Shown: one piece after another, positions 29,336 through 39,250 of the stretch
Layout of the letters: each line of letters begins with the position of its first letter
Numbering within the stretch: position 1 is the stretch's first letter
Assembly: GCF_900129425.1 (NCBI RefSeq)
Contig: NZ_LT670817.1
Coordinates: 7,406,001-7,470,000, forward strand
From: Bradyrhizobium erythrophlei
GTDB taxonomy: Bacteria > Pseudomonadota > Alphaproteobacteria > Rhizobiales > Xanthobacteraceae
Reading direction: 5' to 3'
DNA length: 64,000 nt
Made by a program: the position numbers and the translations under genes
The notes under the pieces: generated by a model
The model's input: the letters and a program-made list of their open reading frames with translations, nothing else
What the model was told of the DNA's origin: nothing
The model's database searches: none

Positions 29336-29476
29336 ATGCGTAAACCTGCGGTGGTCCCGGTTGCGGCAACAGAAGCGTCCCCCTCCGCCGGCAGGCGGGG
29401 CGCGGTGGAAATGGTCTGCCTCGCGCTGGCGCTGGCGCTTGTCACCCTCGCCTCCCGGATCGCAAGTATCTGGTAA
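29336..29476 (+). CDS. Tiny single-helix membrane protein between flp and cpaA
   Basis: A 46-residue frame opens MRKPAVVPVAATEASPSAGR and ends with a hydrophobic helix (MVCLALALALVTLASRIASI) and a final Trp. No other function can be read. Its place between pilin and prepilin peptidase, and its membrane character, suggest a small pilus-locus accessory protein. The ribosome site is weak, so it is provisional. Confidence 0.45.
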   Translation: MRKPAVVPVAATEASPSAGRRGAVEMVCLALALALVTLASRIASIW

Positions 29477-29569
29477 GCCGCCGGCCGTTTCCCGATTGTT
29501 CATCTCTGGCCGCTAGACTCGGGACTCGATGCTGCGACCCCGCGTCAGCCACACGGGCTGTATAACCTC

Positions 29570-30094
29570 ATGATCCTCGACATCGCGCGCCTTCTGCTGT
29601 TTCCGGCCCTGATGGCGTTCGCGGCCGCGAGCGATCTTTTCACCATGACGATTTCGAACCGGGTGTCGCTGGCGCTGGCGGCGGGCTTCCTCGCGCTCGC
29701 GCCGTTCAGCGGCATGGGACCTCACGACATCCTCTCCCACCTCGGCGCCGGCGCAGCCGTGCTCGCGGTGGCATTTGCCTGCTTTGCCATGGGCTGGGTC
29801 GGCGGCGGCGATGCCAAGGTCGCGGCCGCCGCGGCGCTCTGGTTCGGCTTTGGCCATCTCCTGAACTATCTGCTTTATGCCTCGCTGTTCGGCGGCGCCC
29901 TGACATTATTGTTGCTGCAGTTCCGGCAATGGCCGCTGCCCTACTTGTTCGCCGGCCAAGCCTGGCTGCTCAGGCTGCACGCCAAGGAAAGCGGAATTCC
30001 CTACGGCATCGCGCTCGCGATCGGCGCACTGACGATTTACCCCGAGACCGACTGGATCAAGGCGGTCGACCTGGCCCACTTCACCCTTCCCTGA
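29570..30094 (+). CDS. cpaA: Prepilin peptidase CpaA/TadV
   Basis: The 174-residue membrane peptidase (family A24) has the two catalytic aspartates in AAASDLFTMTISNR (D22) and GWVGGGDAK (D81), set at the cytoplasmic ends of helices. It cleaves the Flp prepilin and TadE-like pseudopilins at Gly|x4-Glu sites. It lacks the N-methylase domain of PilD, as normal for CpaA. Confidence 0.93.
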   Translation: MILDIARLLLFPALMAFAAASDLFTMTISNRVSLALAAGFLALAPFSGMGPHDILSHLGAGAAVLAVAFACFAMGWVGGGDAKVAAAAALWFGFGHLLNYLLYASLFGGALTLLLLQFRQWPLPYLFAGQAWLLRLHAKESGIPYGIALAIGALTIYPETDWIKAVDLAHFTLP

Positions 30095-30221
30095 TCGGGC
30101 CTGAGTAAACCCGGCGTTAAGTTGATTTAGATACGCCTCATTAACCATGCTTTGACGAATAGCTGGTCAACTCCCATCACGGCGGCGGAAGCGTCGCGGC
30201 GTAATGTGGAAAGTGAAGCGT

Positions 30222-31019
30222 ATGAATACCGCACGCATTGTGGTCCTGACCATCGCTGTCGGCGCCGGTGGCATTGCCGCATATCTGGCGAGCGGGTCCG
30301 ACAACAAGGCTGCCCCGACCGCGCCGGTTGCCCAACTGCAAACCGTGGACGTACTGGTGGCGAAGTCCGACATCGGCCTTGGCCAGACCGTGACGCCCGA
30401 GGATATGCAGTGGCAGACCTGGCCGGCCGCGACCGCCAGCAACAGCTTCATTCGCCGCAACGAACGCCCCGATGCAACGACCCAGGTCGCCGGATCGATC
30501 GCGCGCGCGCCGTTCATCGCCGGCGAACCGATCCGCGAACCGAAGCTGGTCAAAGCGCCCGGCTCCGGCTTCATGGCGGCGATTCTGCCGACCGGCATGC
30601 GCGCCGTTTCCACCGAAATCTCGCCGGAAACCGGTGCCGGCGGCTTCATTCTGCCGAACGACCGGGTCGACGTCATTCTTTCCAAGCACGAGAAGAACCC
30701 GGACCACGCCGGCCCATCCGACGTCGTCAACTCGGAAATCATCCTGAGCAATGTTCGCGTGCTCGCGATCGATCAGGCCCCGAAGGAAAAAGACGGCCAG
30801 AATGCCGTGGTGGGCAAGACGGTCACGCTTGAATTAAAGCCCGAGCAATCCGAGACGCTCGCCCGCGCGCGCCAGAGCGGCACGCTGTCGCTGGCGCTGC
30901 GCAGTATTGCCGATCTCAACGCCGTCGAGACCAGGTCCGACGACGAGGGTCCCAAGCGCGGCGACAGCATCAATGTAGTTCGCTACGGCGTCTCAAGCCC
31001 GACCACGACACAGAAGTGA
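30222..31019 (+). CDS. cpaB: Flp pilus assembly protein CpaB/RcpC
   Basis: The 265-residue protein begins with an uncleaved signal helix (MNTARIVVLTIAVGAGGIAA) and has an SAF domain (about 45-110: TVDVLVAKSDIGLGQTVTPEDMQWQTWP) followed by the RcpC-type beta domain. It belongs to the periplasmic channel of the Tad machine. The start at 30222 follows GGAAAGTGAAG. The stop overlaps possible starts of cpaC. Confidence 0.92.
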   Translation: MNTARIVVLTIAVGAGGIAAYLASGSDNKAAPTAPVAQLQTVDVLVAKSDIGLGQTVTPEDMQWQTWPAATASNSFIRRNERPDATTQVAGSIARAPFIAGEPIREPKLVKAPGSGFMAAILPTGMRAVSTEISPETGAGGFILPNDRVDVILSKHEKNPDHAGPSDVVNSEIILSNVRVLAIDQAPKEKDGQNAVVGKTVTLELKPEQSETLARARQSGTLSLALRSIADLNAVETRSDDEGPKRGDSINVVRYGVSSPTTTQK

Positions 31020-31036
31020 CCATGAGGACGTACGAC

Positions 31037-32512
31037 ATGAAATGCCGGGGAAATCAGCTGCTGATGCGGGCCTTCGTGGTCCGCGCCCTGTCGTTTTCGG
31101 CGGTCGCGGCGCTGACGCTCAATCCGGCTTTGACCCCGGTGGTGGCGAGTGACTATCGCGCCGTGGCACCGGTCGCCGCCGACGGCCAGATGAATGCGCG
31201 GTTTCTGGCACTCGGCGTCGGCAAATCCGTCGTGATCGATTTGCCGCGTGACATCAAGGATGTCCTGGTCGCCGACCCGAAAATCGCAAACGCCGTGGTG
31301 CGTTCCGCGCAGCGCGCCTACATCATCGGCGCAACGGTTGGCCAGACAAACATCGTGTTCTTCGATTCCGCAGGCCAGCAGATCGCCGCCTATGACATCG
31401 CGGTCAAACGAGACCTCAACGGCCTTCGCGCCGCGCTGAAGGCGACGCTGCCCAATGCCGATATCCAGATCGAAGGCGTCGGCGACGGCGTGATGTTGAC
31501 AGGCACGGCGGCAAGTCCGATCGAGGCCCAGCAGGCCGGCGATCTCGCCGCACGGCTGACGGGCGGCCCGGACAAGGTCGTCAACTCGATCGCGGTCCGG
31601 GGCCGCGACCAGGTGATGCTGAAGGTGACGGTCGCCGAGGTGGCGCGCTCGATCATCAAGCAGATGGGCATCGACCTCAGCGGCAGCCTGAATTACGGCA
31701 CCACGGTCGTGAATTTCAACAACAGCAACCCGTTCACGGCCTATGGCCGCTCGCTGGTCTCCGGCAACAGCGCGAGCGCGTCGTTCGGCTCTACGCCGTC
31801 GGTCCAGGCCACGTTGCGTGCGATGGAGAGCGCGGGCGTGGTGCGAACGCTGGCCGAGCCCAACCTGACGGCGATTTCCGGCGAGTCCGCGACGTTCATC
31901 GCAGGCGGCGAGTTTCCGATTCCGGCCGGTTATTCCTGCGATCCCACCACGCATGTCTGTACCACCCAGATCACCTACAAGAAGTTCGGTATCTCTCTCA
32001 ACTTCACGCCGGTCGTGCTGGCCGAGGGCCGGATCTCCTTGCGGGTGATGACGGAAGTGTCCGAACTGTCGAACGACAACTCGATCACGCTGTCGCAGGC
32101 GGTCACCGCCAGCACGGTGAATTCCTTGACCATTCCCTCGATCAAAACCCGCCGTGCCGAGACCACGCTGGAAATTCCCTCCGGCGGCGCGATGGCGATG
32201 GCCGGCCTGATCCAGGAACAGACCAAGCAGGCCATCAACGGCTTGCCCGGCCTGTCGCAATTGCCGGTTCTCGGCGCGCTGTTCCGCAGCCGGGATTACG
32301 TCAACAGCCAGACCGAACTGATGGTGCTGGTGACGCCTTTCATCGTGCGTGCGGTCGCGCAGAAGGACCTGTCGCGTCCGGATGACGGCTTTGCCAACGC
32401 CTCCGATCCGCAGGCCGATCTGCTAGGCAGCATCAATCGCATCTATGGCGTGCCGGGCCAGACCGAACCGGCCCGGAATTATCGCGGCACCTATGGCTTT
32501 ATTACCGACTGA
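31037..32512 (+). CDS. cpaC: Flp pilus secretin CpaC/RcpA
   Basis: About 491 residues: signal peptide, Pil_N domain (LGVGKSVVIDLPRDIKDVLVADPKIANAVV), a BON-like domain, and the C-terminal secretin (SATFIAGGEFPIPAGYSC, GISLNFTPVVLAEGRISLRVMTEVSEL, LPGLSQLPVLGALFRSRDY). It forms the outer-membrane pore for the pilus. The ATG at 31037 has GAGGACG correctly placed; GTG 31016 and ATG 31022 are alternatives that overlap the cpaB stop. Confidence 0.95.
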   Translation: MKCRGNQLLMRAFVVRALSFSAVAALTLNPALTPVVASDYRAVAPVAADGQMNARFLALGVGKSVVIDLPRDIKDVLVADPKIANAVVRSAQRAYIIGATVGQTNIVFFDSAGQQIAAYDIAVKRDLNGLRAALKATLPNADIQIEGVGDGVMLTGTAASPIEAQQAGDLAARLTGGPDKVVNSIAVRGRDQVMLKVTVAEVARSIIKQMGIDLSGSLNYGTTVVNFNNSNPFTAYGRSLVSGNSASASFGSTPSVQATLRAMESAGVVRTLAEPNLTAISGESATFIAGGEFPIPAGYSCDPTTHVCTTQITYKKFGISLNFTPVVLAEGRISLRVMTEVSELSNDNSITLSQAVTASTVNSLTIPSIKTRRAETTLEIPSGGAMAMAGLIQEQTKQAINGLPGLSQLPVLGALFRSRDYVNSQTELMVLVTPFIVRAVAQKDLSRPDDGFANASDPQADLLGSINRIYGVPGQTEPARNYRGTYGFITD

Positions 32513-32527
32513 GGCGGGACGAAGACG

Positions 32528-33268
32528 ATGACAGCCCAAACACCCGTCGATCGCAAGCGCGCCGCCCTCCGCACGGCGGGAGCGCTTGTCGGCCTCGCCC
32601 TCGCGCTGGGCGCCTGCACGCACACGGACGACGCGTTGACGGCGAGCGTTCCCGACGATTATCGCCTGCGTCATCCGATCGTGGTCCAGGAAGCCGACCG
32701 GTCGGTCGTCATTTTCATCGGTCATGCGCGCGGCGGCCTTTCCGCTTCGCAGCGCGCCGACGTGATGGGGCTGGCGCAAACCTGGCTCGCGGAGGGAACC
32801 GGCGCGATCACCGCCGATGTGCCGATCGACACCCCCAATGCCAAGGCGGCCGCGGATTCGTTCCGGGAAATTCAGGCGATGCTCTCGGCGGCCGGCGTGC
32901 CGCCGCGCGGAATCGTCGTCCACCAGTATCATCCGGAAGACCCGCGCCAGATGGCCGCGATCCGGCTGAACTATCCGAAAATCTCGGCCGTGGCCGGTCC
33001 TTGCGGCTTGTGGCCTGAGGATCTCGGATCCTCGATCAAGAACAAGAGCTATTTCGAAAACAAGTCCTACTACAATTTCGGCTGCGCCTATCAGCGCAAC
33101 ATGGCGGCGATGGTCGACAATCCGTCGGACCTGGTGCAGCCGCGGTCCGAAACGCCGCCCTACACGACCCGGCGCTCAGAGGCTTTCGAGAAGTATCGCA
33201 GGGGTGCCCCGACCGCGACCGTCTATCCCGATGGCGAAAAAGCCAAACTCAGCGATACAGGCAAATGA
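32528..33268 (+). CDS. cpaD: Flp pilus lipoprotein CpaD
   Basis: The 246-residue protein carries a lipoprotein signal with lipobox LALGAC and the CpaD core: PDDYRLRHPIVVQEADRSVVIFIG, GIVVHQYHPEDPR, FGCAYQRNMAAMVDNPSDLVQPR. It stabilises or pilots the CpaC secretin. Its TGA overlaps the ATG of cpaE (ATGA). Confidence 0.93.
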   Translation: MTAQTPVDRKRAALRTAGALVGLALALGACTHTDDALTASVPDDYRLRHPIVVQEADRSVVIFIGHARGGLSASQRADVMGLAQTWLAEGTGAITADVPIDTPNAKAAADSFREIQAMLSAAGVPPRGIVVHQYHPEDPRQMAAIRLNYPKISAVAGPCGLWPEDLGSSIKNKSYFENKSYYNFGCAYQRNMAAMVDNPSDLVQPRSETPPYTTRRSEAFEKYRRGAPTATVYPDGEKAKLSDTGK

Positions 33269-34533
33269 TCAGCTACGCCCGTCAAAACCCCGAAGCGCCG
33301 CCGGACGCCACATCGCACCCGGTGGACGACCATATCGCGCCGGCGCCGCGCGTGTCCGTGCAGGCCTTTTGCGAGACGGTGGAAACCGCAGCCGCCGTGC
33401 AGTCGGGCGGCGAGGACCGCCGCCTCGGCAAGGCCCATCTCAAGATTCAAATGGGCGGCATGGCGGCCGCCATCGAAGCCTATCGCACCGCGCCCACCCC
33501 GAACGTGATCATCCTGGAAACCGAGGGCCGCAGCGATATTCTTGCCGGCCTCGATCAACTTGCAACCGTGTGCGATGCCGGAACCCGCGTGGTGGTGATC
33601 GGCCGTGTCAACGATGTCACGCTGTATCGCGAACTGGTGCGGCGCGGCGTCAGCGACTACGTGATTTCGCCGGTCAACGCGCTCGACGTGGTGCGGTCGA
33701 TTTGCGGGCTGTTCTCGGCACCGGAGGCGAAGGCGGTCGGCCGGATCATCGCGATCGTCGGAGCAAAAGGCGGCGTCGGCGCTTCCACCATCGCGCACAA
33801 CGTTGCCTGGGCGATCGCGCGCGATCTCGCGCTGGATTCCGTCGTTGCCGACCTCGACCTCGCGTTCGGCACTGCCGGTCTTGATTACAATCAGGACCCT
33901 CCGCAGGGCATTGCCGACGCGGTGTTCTCGCCCGATCGCATCGATACCGCGTTCATCGATCGCCTGTTGTCGAAATGCACCGACCATCTCAGCCTGCTGG
34001 CGGCGCCGGCCACGCTCGAGCGGGTCTACGACTTCGGCGCCGATGCGTTCGATTCGATCTTCGACACGCTTCGCTCGACGATGCCGTGCATCGTGCTCGA
34101 CGTTCCCCATCAATGGTCGGGCTGGACCAAGCGCGCCCTGGTCGGTGCGGACGATATTCTGATCGTCGCGGCGCCGGACCTCGCCAACCTGCGCAACACC
34201 AAGAACATATACGACCTGCTCAAGGCATCGCGGCCCAACGACCGGACGCCGCTGTATTGTCTCAATCAGGTCGGTGTGCCGAAGCGGCCGGAAATCAACG
34301 CCAGCGAATTCGCCAAGGCAATCGAGAGCCAGCCGGTAGTCACCATCCCGTTCGACCCGCAGATATTCGGCTCGGCGGCCAACAATGGCCAGATGATCGC
34401 GGAAATCTCCGCCAGCCATCGCACCACCGAGATGTTTCTGCAGATCGCGCAACGGCTGACAGGCCGCGGCGAGACCAAAAAGCCGAGGGGTTCGTTCCTG
34501 TCGCCCCTGATAGAGAAGCTGCGGGCGAAGTAA
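33265..34533 (+). CDS. cpaE: Pilus assembly ATPase-like protein CpaE/TadZ
   Basis: The 422-residue protein has an N-terminal receiver-like domain (about 35-150) and a C-terminal MinD/ParA-like ATPase with deviant Walker A AKGGVGAST and the DLDLAFGTAGLD switch. TadZ/CpaE localises the pilus machine to the pole. It begins inside the cpaD stop codon. Confidence 0.93.
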   Translation: MISYARQNPEAPPDATSHPVDDHIAPAPRVSVQAFCETVETAAAVQSGGEDRRLGKAHLKIQMGGMAAAIEAYRTAPTPNVIILETEGRSDILAGLDQLATVCDAGTRVVVIGRVNDVTLYRELVRRGVSDYVISPVNALDVVRSICGLFSAPEAKAVGRIIAIVGAKGGVGASTIAHNVAWAIARDLALDSVVADLDLAFGTAGLDYNQDPPQGIADAVFSPDRIDTAFIDRLLSKCTDHLSLLAAPATLERVYDFGADAFDSIFDTLRSTMPCIVLDVPHQWSGWTKRALVGADDILIVAAPDLANLRNTKNIYDLLKASRPNDRTPLYCLNQVGVPKRPEINASEFAKAIESQPVVTIPFDPQIFGSAANNGQMIAEISASHRTTEMFLQIAQRLTGRGETKKPRGSFLSPLIEKLRAK

Positions 34534-34555
34534 GCAGCCCGCGTGGAGTACGGTC

Positions 34556-36025
34556 GTGTTTGGTAAGCGTAGCGGAGCTGAAAACGATTCCCGGGCCACG
34601 AGGCCCGCCGGAGGCGCGCCGGAATTATCTTCCGGCGCCGCGCCTGCCGTTTCGCGCAGCGTATCTCCGCCCACGGTTTCCTCGCCGCCGCTCTCCCCGG
34701 CCAAACCGGCACCTGCGCCGACCATCGAAGCCCGGCGCTCGGACACCTATTACCAGGTCAAGGCGACGATCTTCGGCGCCCTGATCGAGGCGATCGACCT
34801 TGCCCAGCTCGCCAAACTCGACGGCGAGTCGGCGCGCGAGGAAATTCGCGATATCGTCAACGAGATCATCGCGATCAAGAACATCGTGATGTCGATCGCC
34901 GAGCAGGAGGAGCTGCTCGACGACATCTGCAACGACGTTCTCGGATACGGCCCGCTGGAACCGCTGCTGTCGCGCGACGATATCTCCGACATCATGGTCA
35001 ACGGTGCCGGAACGGTGTTCATCGAAGTCGCCGGCCGCATCCAGCGCACCGGCATCCGCTTCCGCGACAATCAGCAGCTTTTGAATATCTGCCAGCGTAT
35101 CGTCAGCCAGGTCGGCCGCCGCGTCGACGAATCCTCGCCGATCTGCGACGCGCGGCTTGCCGACGGCTCGCGCGTCAACGCCATCGTCCCGCCGCTGGCG
35201 CTCGACGGCCCCGCATTAACGATCCGCAAGTTCAAAAAGGACAAGCTGACCCTCGACCAGCTGGTCAAGTTCGGCGCGATTTCGCCCGAGGGCGCCGAGA
35301 TCCTGCAGATTATCGGGCGCTGCCGCGCCAACGTCCTGATCTCCGGAGGCACCGGCTCGGGCAAGACCACGCTGCTGAATTGCCTCACCCAATTTATCGA
35401 GGACGACGAACGCATCATCACCTGCGAAGACGCCGCCGAACTTCAGTTGCAGCAGCCTCATGTGGTGCGGCTCGAAACCCGCCCGCCCAACATCGAGGGC
35501 GAGGGTCAGATCACCATGCGCGAACTGGTGCGGAACTGCCTGCGTATGCGTCCCGAACGCATCATCGTCGGCGAAGTCCGCGGACCGGAGGCCTTCGACC
35601 TGCTGCAGGCCATGAACACCGGTCACGACGGATCGATGGGAACGCTGCACGCCAACAATCCGCGCGAGGCGCTGTCGCGCTGCGAATCGATGATCACGAT
35701 GGGCGGATTTTCGCTGCCGTCGCGGACCATTCGCGAGATGATCTGTGCCTCGATCGACGTCGTCATCCAGGCCGCCCGCTTGCGCGACGGCTCCCGGCGC
35801 ATCACCCACATCACCGAGGTGATGGGAATGGAAGGCGACACCATCATTACCCAGGACCTGTTCCTCTACGACATGATCGGCGAGGACGCCAACGGACATA
35901 TCATCGGCCGGCACCGCTCGACCGGCATCGGACGGCCGCGCTTTTGGGACCGCGCGCGATATTACGGCGAAGAGAAGCGGCTTGCCGCAGCACTCGACGC
36001 CGCCGAAGTCGTCACGGAGGTCTAG
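34556..36025 (+). CDS. cpaF: Pilus assembly/retraction ATPase CpaF/TadA
   Basis: The 489-residue secretion ATPase starts at a GTG (ribosome site GTGGAG). After a Pro/Ala-rich linker it has the N-terminal alpha domain ([19 protein letters not shown]), Walker A GGTGSGKT at 264-271, the Asp box CEDAAELQL, Walker [15 protein letters not shown], and His box [14 protein letters not shown]. It powers assembly and probably retraction of Flp pili. Confidence 0.96.
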   Translation: MFGKRSGAENDSRATRPAGGAPELSSGAAPAVSRSVSPPTVSSPPLSPAKPAPAPTIEARRSDTYYQVKATIFGALIEAIDLAQLAKLDGESAREEIRDIVNEIIAIKNIVMSIAEQEELLDDICNDVLGYGPLEPLLSRDDISDIMVNGAGTVFIEVAGRIQRTGIRFRDNQQLLNICQRIVSQVGRRVDESSPICDARLADGSRVNAIVPPLALDGPALTIRKFKKDKLTLDQLVKFGAISPEGAEILQIIGRCRANVLISGGTGSGKTTLLNCLTQFIEDDERIITCEDAAELQLQQPHVVRLETRPPNIEGEGQITMRELVRNCLRMRPERIIVGEVRGPEAFDLLQAMNTGHDGSMGTLHANNPREALSRCESMITMGGFSLPSRTIREMICASIDVVIQAARLRDGSRRITHITEVMGMEGDTIITQDLFLYDMIGEDANGHIIGRHRSTGIGRPRFWDRARYYGEEKRLAAALDAAEVVTEV

Positions 36026-36036
36026 GGAAGCCCGCC

Positions 36037-37011
36037 ATGAACATACAACCGCTCGCATTGTCCTTTCTCGCGGCCACCGCCATCGGCGGTTTGGCGTGGG
36101 TATTCGTGTATCCGTTGCTGTCGGGGGAAAAAAAGGCCGAGGCTCGCCGTGCGTCGGTCGCAAGGCCGGAGCCGTCCGGCCGGCCGATCGACAAGAACCA
36201 GCGTTCGCGCCGCGAGCAGGTCGAAGGATCGCTCAAGGACCTCGAGGCGCGCCGCCTGAAGGAAAAGAAGATCCCGCTGAGTAGCCGCCTCACCCAGGCC
36301 GGCCTTTCCTGGACACCTCAGAAATTCATGATCATTTCCGGGGTTCTCGCCGCCGTCGCCTTCGCAATCGCGATGCTGTTCAAGGGTGGATTGATCGGGG
36401 CCGTCGGCCTGGCGTTCGCCGCCGGCTTCGGCCTGCCGCGCTGGATGCTGAGCTACCTCAAGAAGCGCCGCGAAGCGAAATTCCTCAAGGCGCTGCCGGA
36501 CGCCGTCGACGTGATCGTGCGCGGCATCAAGGCCGGCCTGCCGTTGTTTGAATCGATCAAGGTCGTCGCCGCCGACGCTCCGGAACCGCTCAAGAGCGAA
36601 TTCCTGGCCATCATCGAGACCCAGGCGATCGGCATGCCGCTCGGCGAGGCCTGCGCGCGGCTGTTCGAACGGATGCCGGTGCCGGAGGCGAACTTCTTCG
36701 GGATCGTGATAGCGATCCAGCAGAAATCGGGCGGCAACCTGTCGGAAGCCCTGGGCAATCTGTCCAAGGTGCTGCGCGACCGCAAGAAAATGGCCGAGAA
36801 GATTCAGGCGATGTCGATGGAAGCCAAGGCGTCCGCGGGCATCATTGGTTCGTTGCCGCCGATCGTCATGCTGCTGGTTTACCTCTCGACCCCCCAATAC
36901 ATCTCGTTGCTGTGGACGCACCCGACCGGCCAACTGATGCTCGTTGGTTGCGTGATCTGGATGTCCATCGGCATCTTCGTGATGAAAAGAATGATCAACT
37001 TCGACTTCTGA
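36037..37011 (+). CDS. tadB: Tad inner-membrane platform protein TadB
   Basis: The 324-residue protein has an N-terminal helix, a basic linker, and the T2SS_F domain (FLKALPDAVDVIVRGIKAGLPLFESIK, MPVPEANFFGIVIAIQQKSGGNLSEAL) with C-terminal membrane helices. It forms the inner-membrane platform with TadC and is driven by CpaF. It starts 11 bases after cpaF. Confidence 0.94.
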   Translation: MNIQPLALSFLAATAIGGLAWVFVYPLLSGEKKAEARRASVARPEPSGRPIDKNQRSRREQVEGSLKDLEARRLKEKKIPLSSRLTQAGLSWTPQKFMIISGVLAAVAFAIAMLFKGGLIGAVGLAFAAGFGLPRWMLSYLKKRREAKFLKALPDAVDVIVRGIKAGLPLFESIKVVAADAPEPLKSEFLAIIETQAIGMPLGEACARLFERMPVPEANFFGIVIAIQQKSGGNLSEALGNLSKVLRDRKKMAEKIQAMSMEAKASAGIIGSLPPIVMLLVYLSTPQYISLLWTHPTGQLMLVGCVIWMSIGIFVMKRMINFDF

Positions 37012-37020
37012 TGGTGCAGC

Positions 37021-37995
37021 ATGATTGAATTTCTTGTCGACAAAATCCACGACGCGCGGTTCATGACCATGCTGCTCGCCGCTATCGCGGTGAGTGCGAC
37101 GGCCTACACGCTGATCATGCCGCTGTTCGCGGGCGAGGGACTGGCCAAGCGCATGAAGGCGGTCGCGAGCGAACGGGAACGGCTCCGGCAGCGCGAGCGC
37201 GATCGTCTGGCCAAGACCGAAAGGGTATCGCTGCGGCAGACCCCGAAACAGCTGGTCTCCAAGGTGGTGGAGGACTTCAACCTGGGAAAATGGCTGGCCC
37301 AGGAAGCCGCGCGCGAAAAGCTGGTTATGGCCGGCTATCGCGGACAGGCGCCCTACGTCACATTCCTGTTCTTCCGGCTGGTGACGCCCATCGTGCTGTT
37401 CATCGCGTCGGTGCTGTATGTCTTCGTGATCTCGCATATGGAGAAGTCGTTTCCGATAAAGGTGGGCATCTGCATCGTCGCGGCCTATTTCGGGTTGCAG
37501 GCGCCGATGCTGTTTTTGAAAAACGCGATCACGAAGCGCCAGCTCTCGATCAGGCGCGCATTCCCAGATGCGCTCGATCTGCTGCTGATCTGCATCGAGT
37601 CCGGCATGTCGATCGAAACCGCCTTCCGCAAGGTCTCGACCGAAATCGTGACCCAGTCGGTTGCGCTGTCGGAGGAATTCATCCTGACCACGGCCGAACT
37701 GTCCTACCTGCAGGATCGCAAGGTGGCTTACGAAAATCTGGCCAAGCGCACCGGGCTCGAGGGTGTGAAATCGGTCTGTCTGGCGCTGCAGCAGTCGGAA
37801 CGTTACGGCACGCCGCTCGGTCAGAGCCTGCGCGTGATGGCGCAGGAAAATCGCGACATGCGCATGAACGAGGCCGAGAAGAAGGCAGCCGCCTTGCCGC
37901 CGAAGCTGACCGTGCCGATGATTCTGTTCTTCCTGCCTGTGCTGTTCGTCGTCATCCTCGGGCCGACCGGCATCAAGGTCGCGGCGATGCAATGA
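37021..37995 (+). CDS. tadC: Tad inner-membrane platform protein TadC
   Basis: The 324-residue paralogue of TadB shows the T2SS_F domain (RRAFPDALDLLLICIESGMSIETAFRKV, TGLEGVKSVCLALQQSERYGTPLGQSLR) and hydrophobic segments near residues 15-35, 115-150 and the C-terminus. It closes the plus-strand cpa/tad operon and converges with tadD 25 bases away. Confidence 0.94.
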   Translation: MIEFLVDKIHDARFMTMLLAAIAVSATAYTLIMPLFAGEGLAKRMKAVASERERLRQRERDRLAKTERVSLRQTPKQLVSKVVEDFNLGKWLAQEAAREKLVMAGYRGQAPYVTFLFFRLVTPIVLFIASVLYVFVISHMEKSFPIKVGICIVAAYFGLQAPMLFLKNAITKRQLSIRRAFPDALDLLLICIESGMSIETAFRKVSTEIVTQSVALSEEFILTTAELSYLQDRKVAYENLAKRTGLEGVKSVCLALQQSERYGTPLGQSLRVMAQENRDMRMNEAEKKAAALPPKLTVPMILFFLPVLFVVILGPTGIKVAAMQ

Positions 37996-38020
37996 GCCTG
38001 TCGACGCGGCCCCCTGCGTT

Positions 38021-38827
38021 TCAGTCCGGACGGTTGAGTGCCGCCACCGGCATGGTCCCGGCATGGGCACCCGGACCGTCCTTGCGGCTCAGCATCTGCT
38101 TCAGATAGGCGACATTGGCGGCCGCCTCGTCTTCCGGCAGGTCGGCTCTCACGATGCTTTCCGCCTCGGCGAAGCGGCCCTGCAGGCCCACCACCAGACC
38201 GAGATTCTGCCGCACCCGCGCGTCGGCCTTGGTGCTGGCGTAAGCCCGGCGAAGAATTTCTTCCGCCTTCGGCAACTCCTTGGAAAGCACATACGAAAGG
38301 CCGAGATTGGACAACACCGACGGTTCGTCGGGCGCGATCTTCAAGGCGCTGGCGTAATACTGGCGCGCTTCGTCATGCCGGCCAAGCTGATCGAGCGCAG
38401 TTCCCTGCACCGAAAGAATCCGCCAGTCGGGATTGTCGGGCGAATGGGCGTGCGACAGCACGTCGAACGCCTGCTGGAAATTGCCATTGTCGGCGAGCGC
38501 CCGGCCATAGCCGGCGAGCAGCGGCTTGTTGCCGGGATGGGCGAGGGTAGCCTGTTCGAGCACGGCGACGGCCTGGGCGCGCTGCCCGGTGGCGCGCAGC
38601 GCCTGGCCATAGGCCAGCGCGGCGTCGGTATCCTTGGGATCGGCGCGATAGCGCTCGCCATAAACTTCAACCGCGCGCCGCGGATCGGCATCGGGACCGG
38701 GCTCGGATTTTGTCGTCAGCGATCCCGTAATATCGGACATGGTCTGGCAGCCGCCGAGCCCGGTGGCCAAAATCGCCGTCACGGCTGCGGACGCAAGGAG
38801 CCGGGCAAGGCTGGAGTGCTGACGCAT
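38021..38827 (-). CDS. tadD: Tad TPR lipoprotein TadD
   Basis: The 268-residue protein begins with a lipoprotein signal (LATGLGGC) and then has five or so tetratricopeptide repeats (ADPKDTDAALAYGQALRATGQ, GNKPLLAGYGRALADNGNFQQA, DEPSVLSNLGLSYVLSKELPKAEEIL). TadD is thought to assist secretin assembly. It is transcribed opposite to the rest of the pilus operon. The ATG at 38827 is the only start that puts the lipobox in place. Confidence 0.9.
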   Translation of the reverse strand: MRQHSSLARLLASAAVTAILATGLGGCQTMSDITGSLTTKSEPGPDADPRRAVEVYGERYRADPKDTDAALAYGQALRATGQRAQAVAVLEQATLAHPGNKPLLAGYGRALADNGNFQQAFDVLSHAHSPDNPDWRILSVQGTALDQLGRHDEARQYYASALKIAPDEPSVLSNLGLSYVLSKELPKAEEILRRAYASTKADARVRQNLGLVVGLQGRFAEAESIVRADLPEDEAAANVAYLKQMLSRKDGPGAHAGTMPVAALNRPD

Positions 38828-39250
38828 GGCACTGTAGCTCACGATAGCAGGGATTGATCGAGCCGAATTGCGCCAGCAATAGACTGTTAACCCTAACGAC
38901 CGGTTAACTGGCGCCGCCGCGAAGGCCGCTCTCACCGACGTAAGAGGGCGTTCCCGTATCTCCACAACGTCGTTGTCGGCTGGCCCGGCATCTGCAACCT
39001 TTTTTATCGGCAAATGAGGTCGATTAAAATTTTGATCGAGCTTCAGAAGGAAACAGCGGGCGCAAAAAGGTGGATGATTTCCAGCCCGCCGCAGCTGACT
39101 GGTAACAATTTCAACATTTGGAAACACAGATGCAGCGATCGATTCGATACCAACAACTCCTTCAGTTGATATCGAAGGATTTACCCCACGCTCAGGCAAA
39201 CCGGCCGTAAGGTGGCGGACTGCCAACAAACGGAACGGGACGGCCCCTCG
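38828..39250. other. Intergenic region between tadD and a small exported protein
   Basis: No gene is supported. An inverted repeat GTTAACC-ctaacgacc-GGTTAAC at 38886-38908, some 60 bases upstream of tadD, could be an operator; the sequence does not match the CtrA TTAA-N7-TTAA spacing. The rest is moderately AT-rich and probably contains two divergent promoters. Confidence 0.45.

Noticed and set aside
36022..38070. A 682-codon minus-strand frame opposite tadB and tadC
   Set aside because: It spans two real convergent-strand genes in antisense and encodes a low-complexity His/Arg/Gln-rich product with no motif.
38886..38908. CtrA box upstream of tadD
   Set aside because: The inverted TTAAC arms are 13 bases apart, not the 7 expected for CtrA; kept only as a generic inverted repeat.
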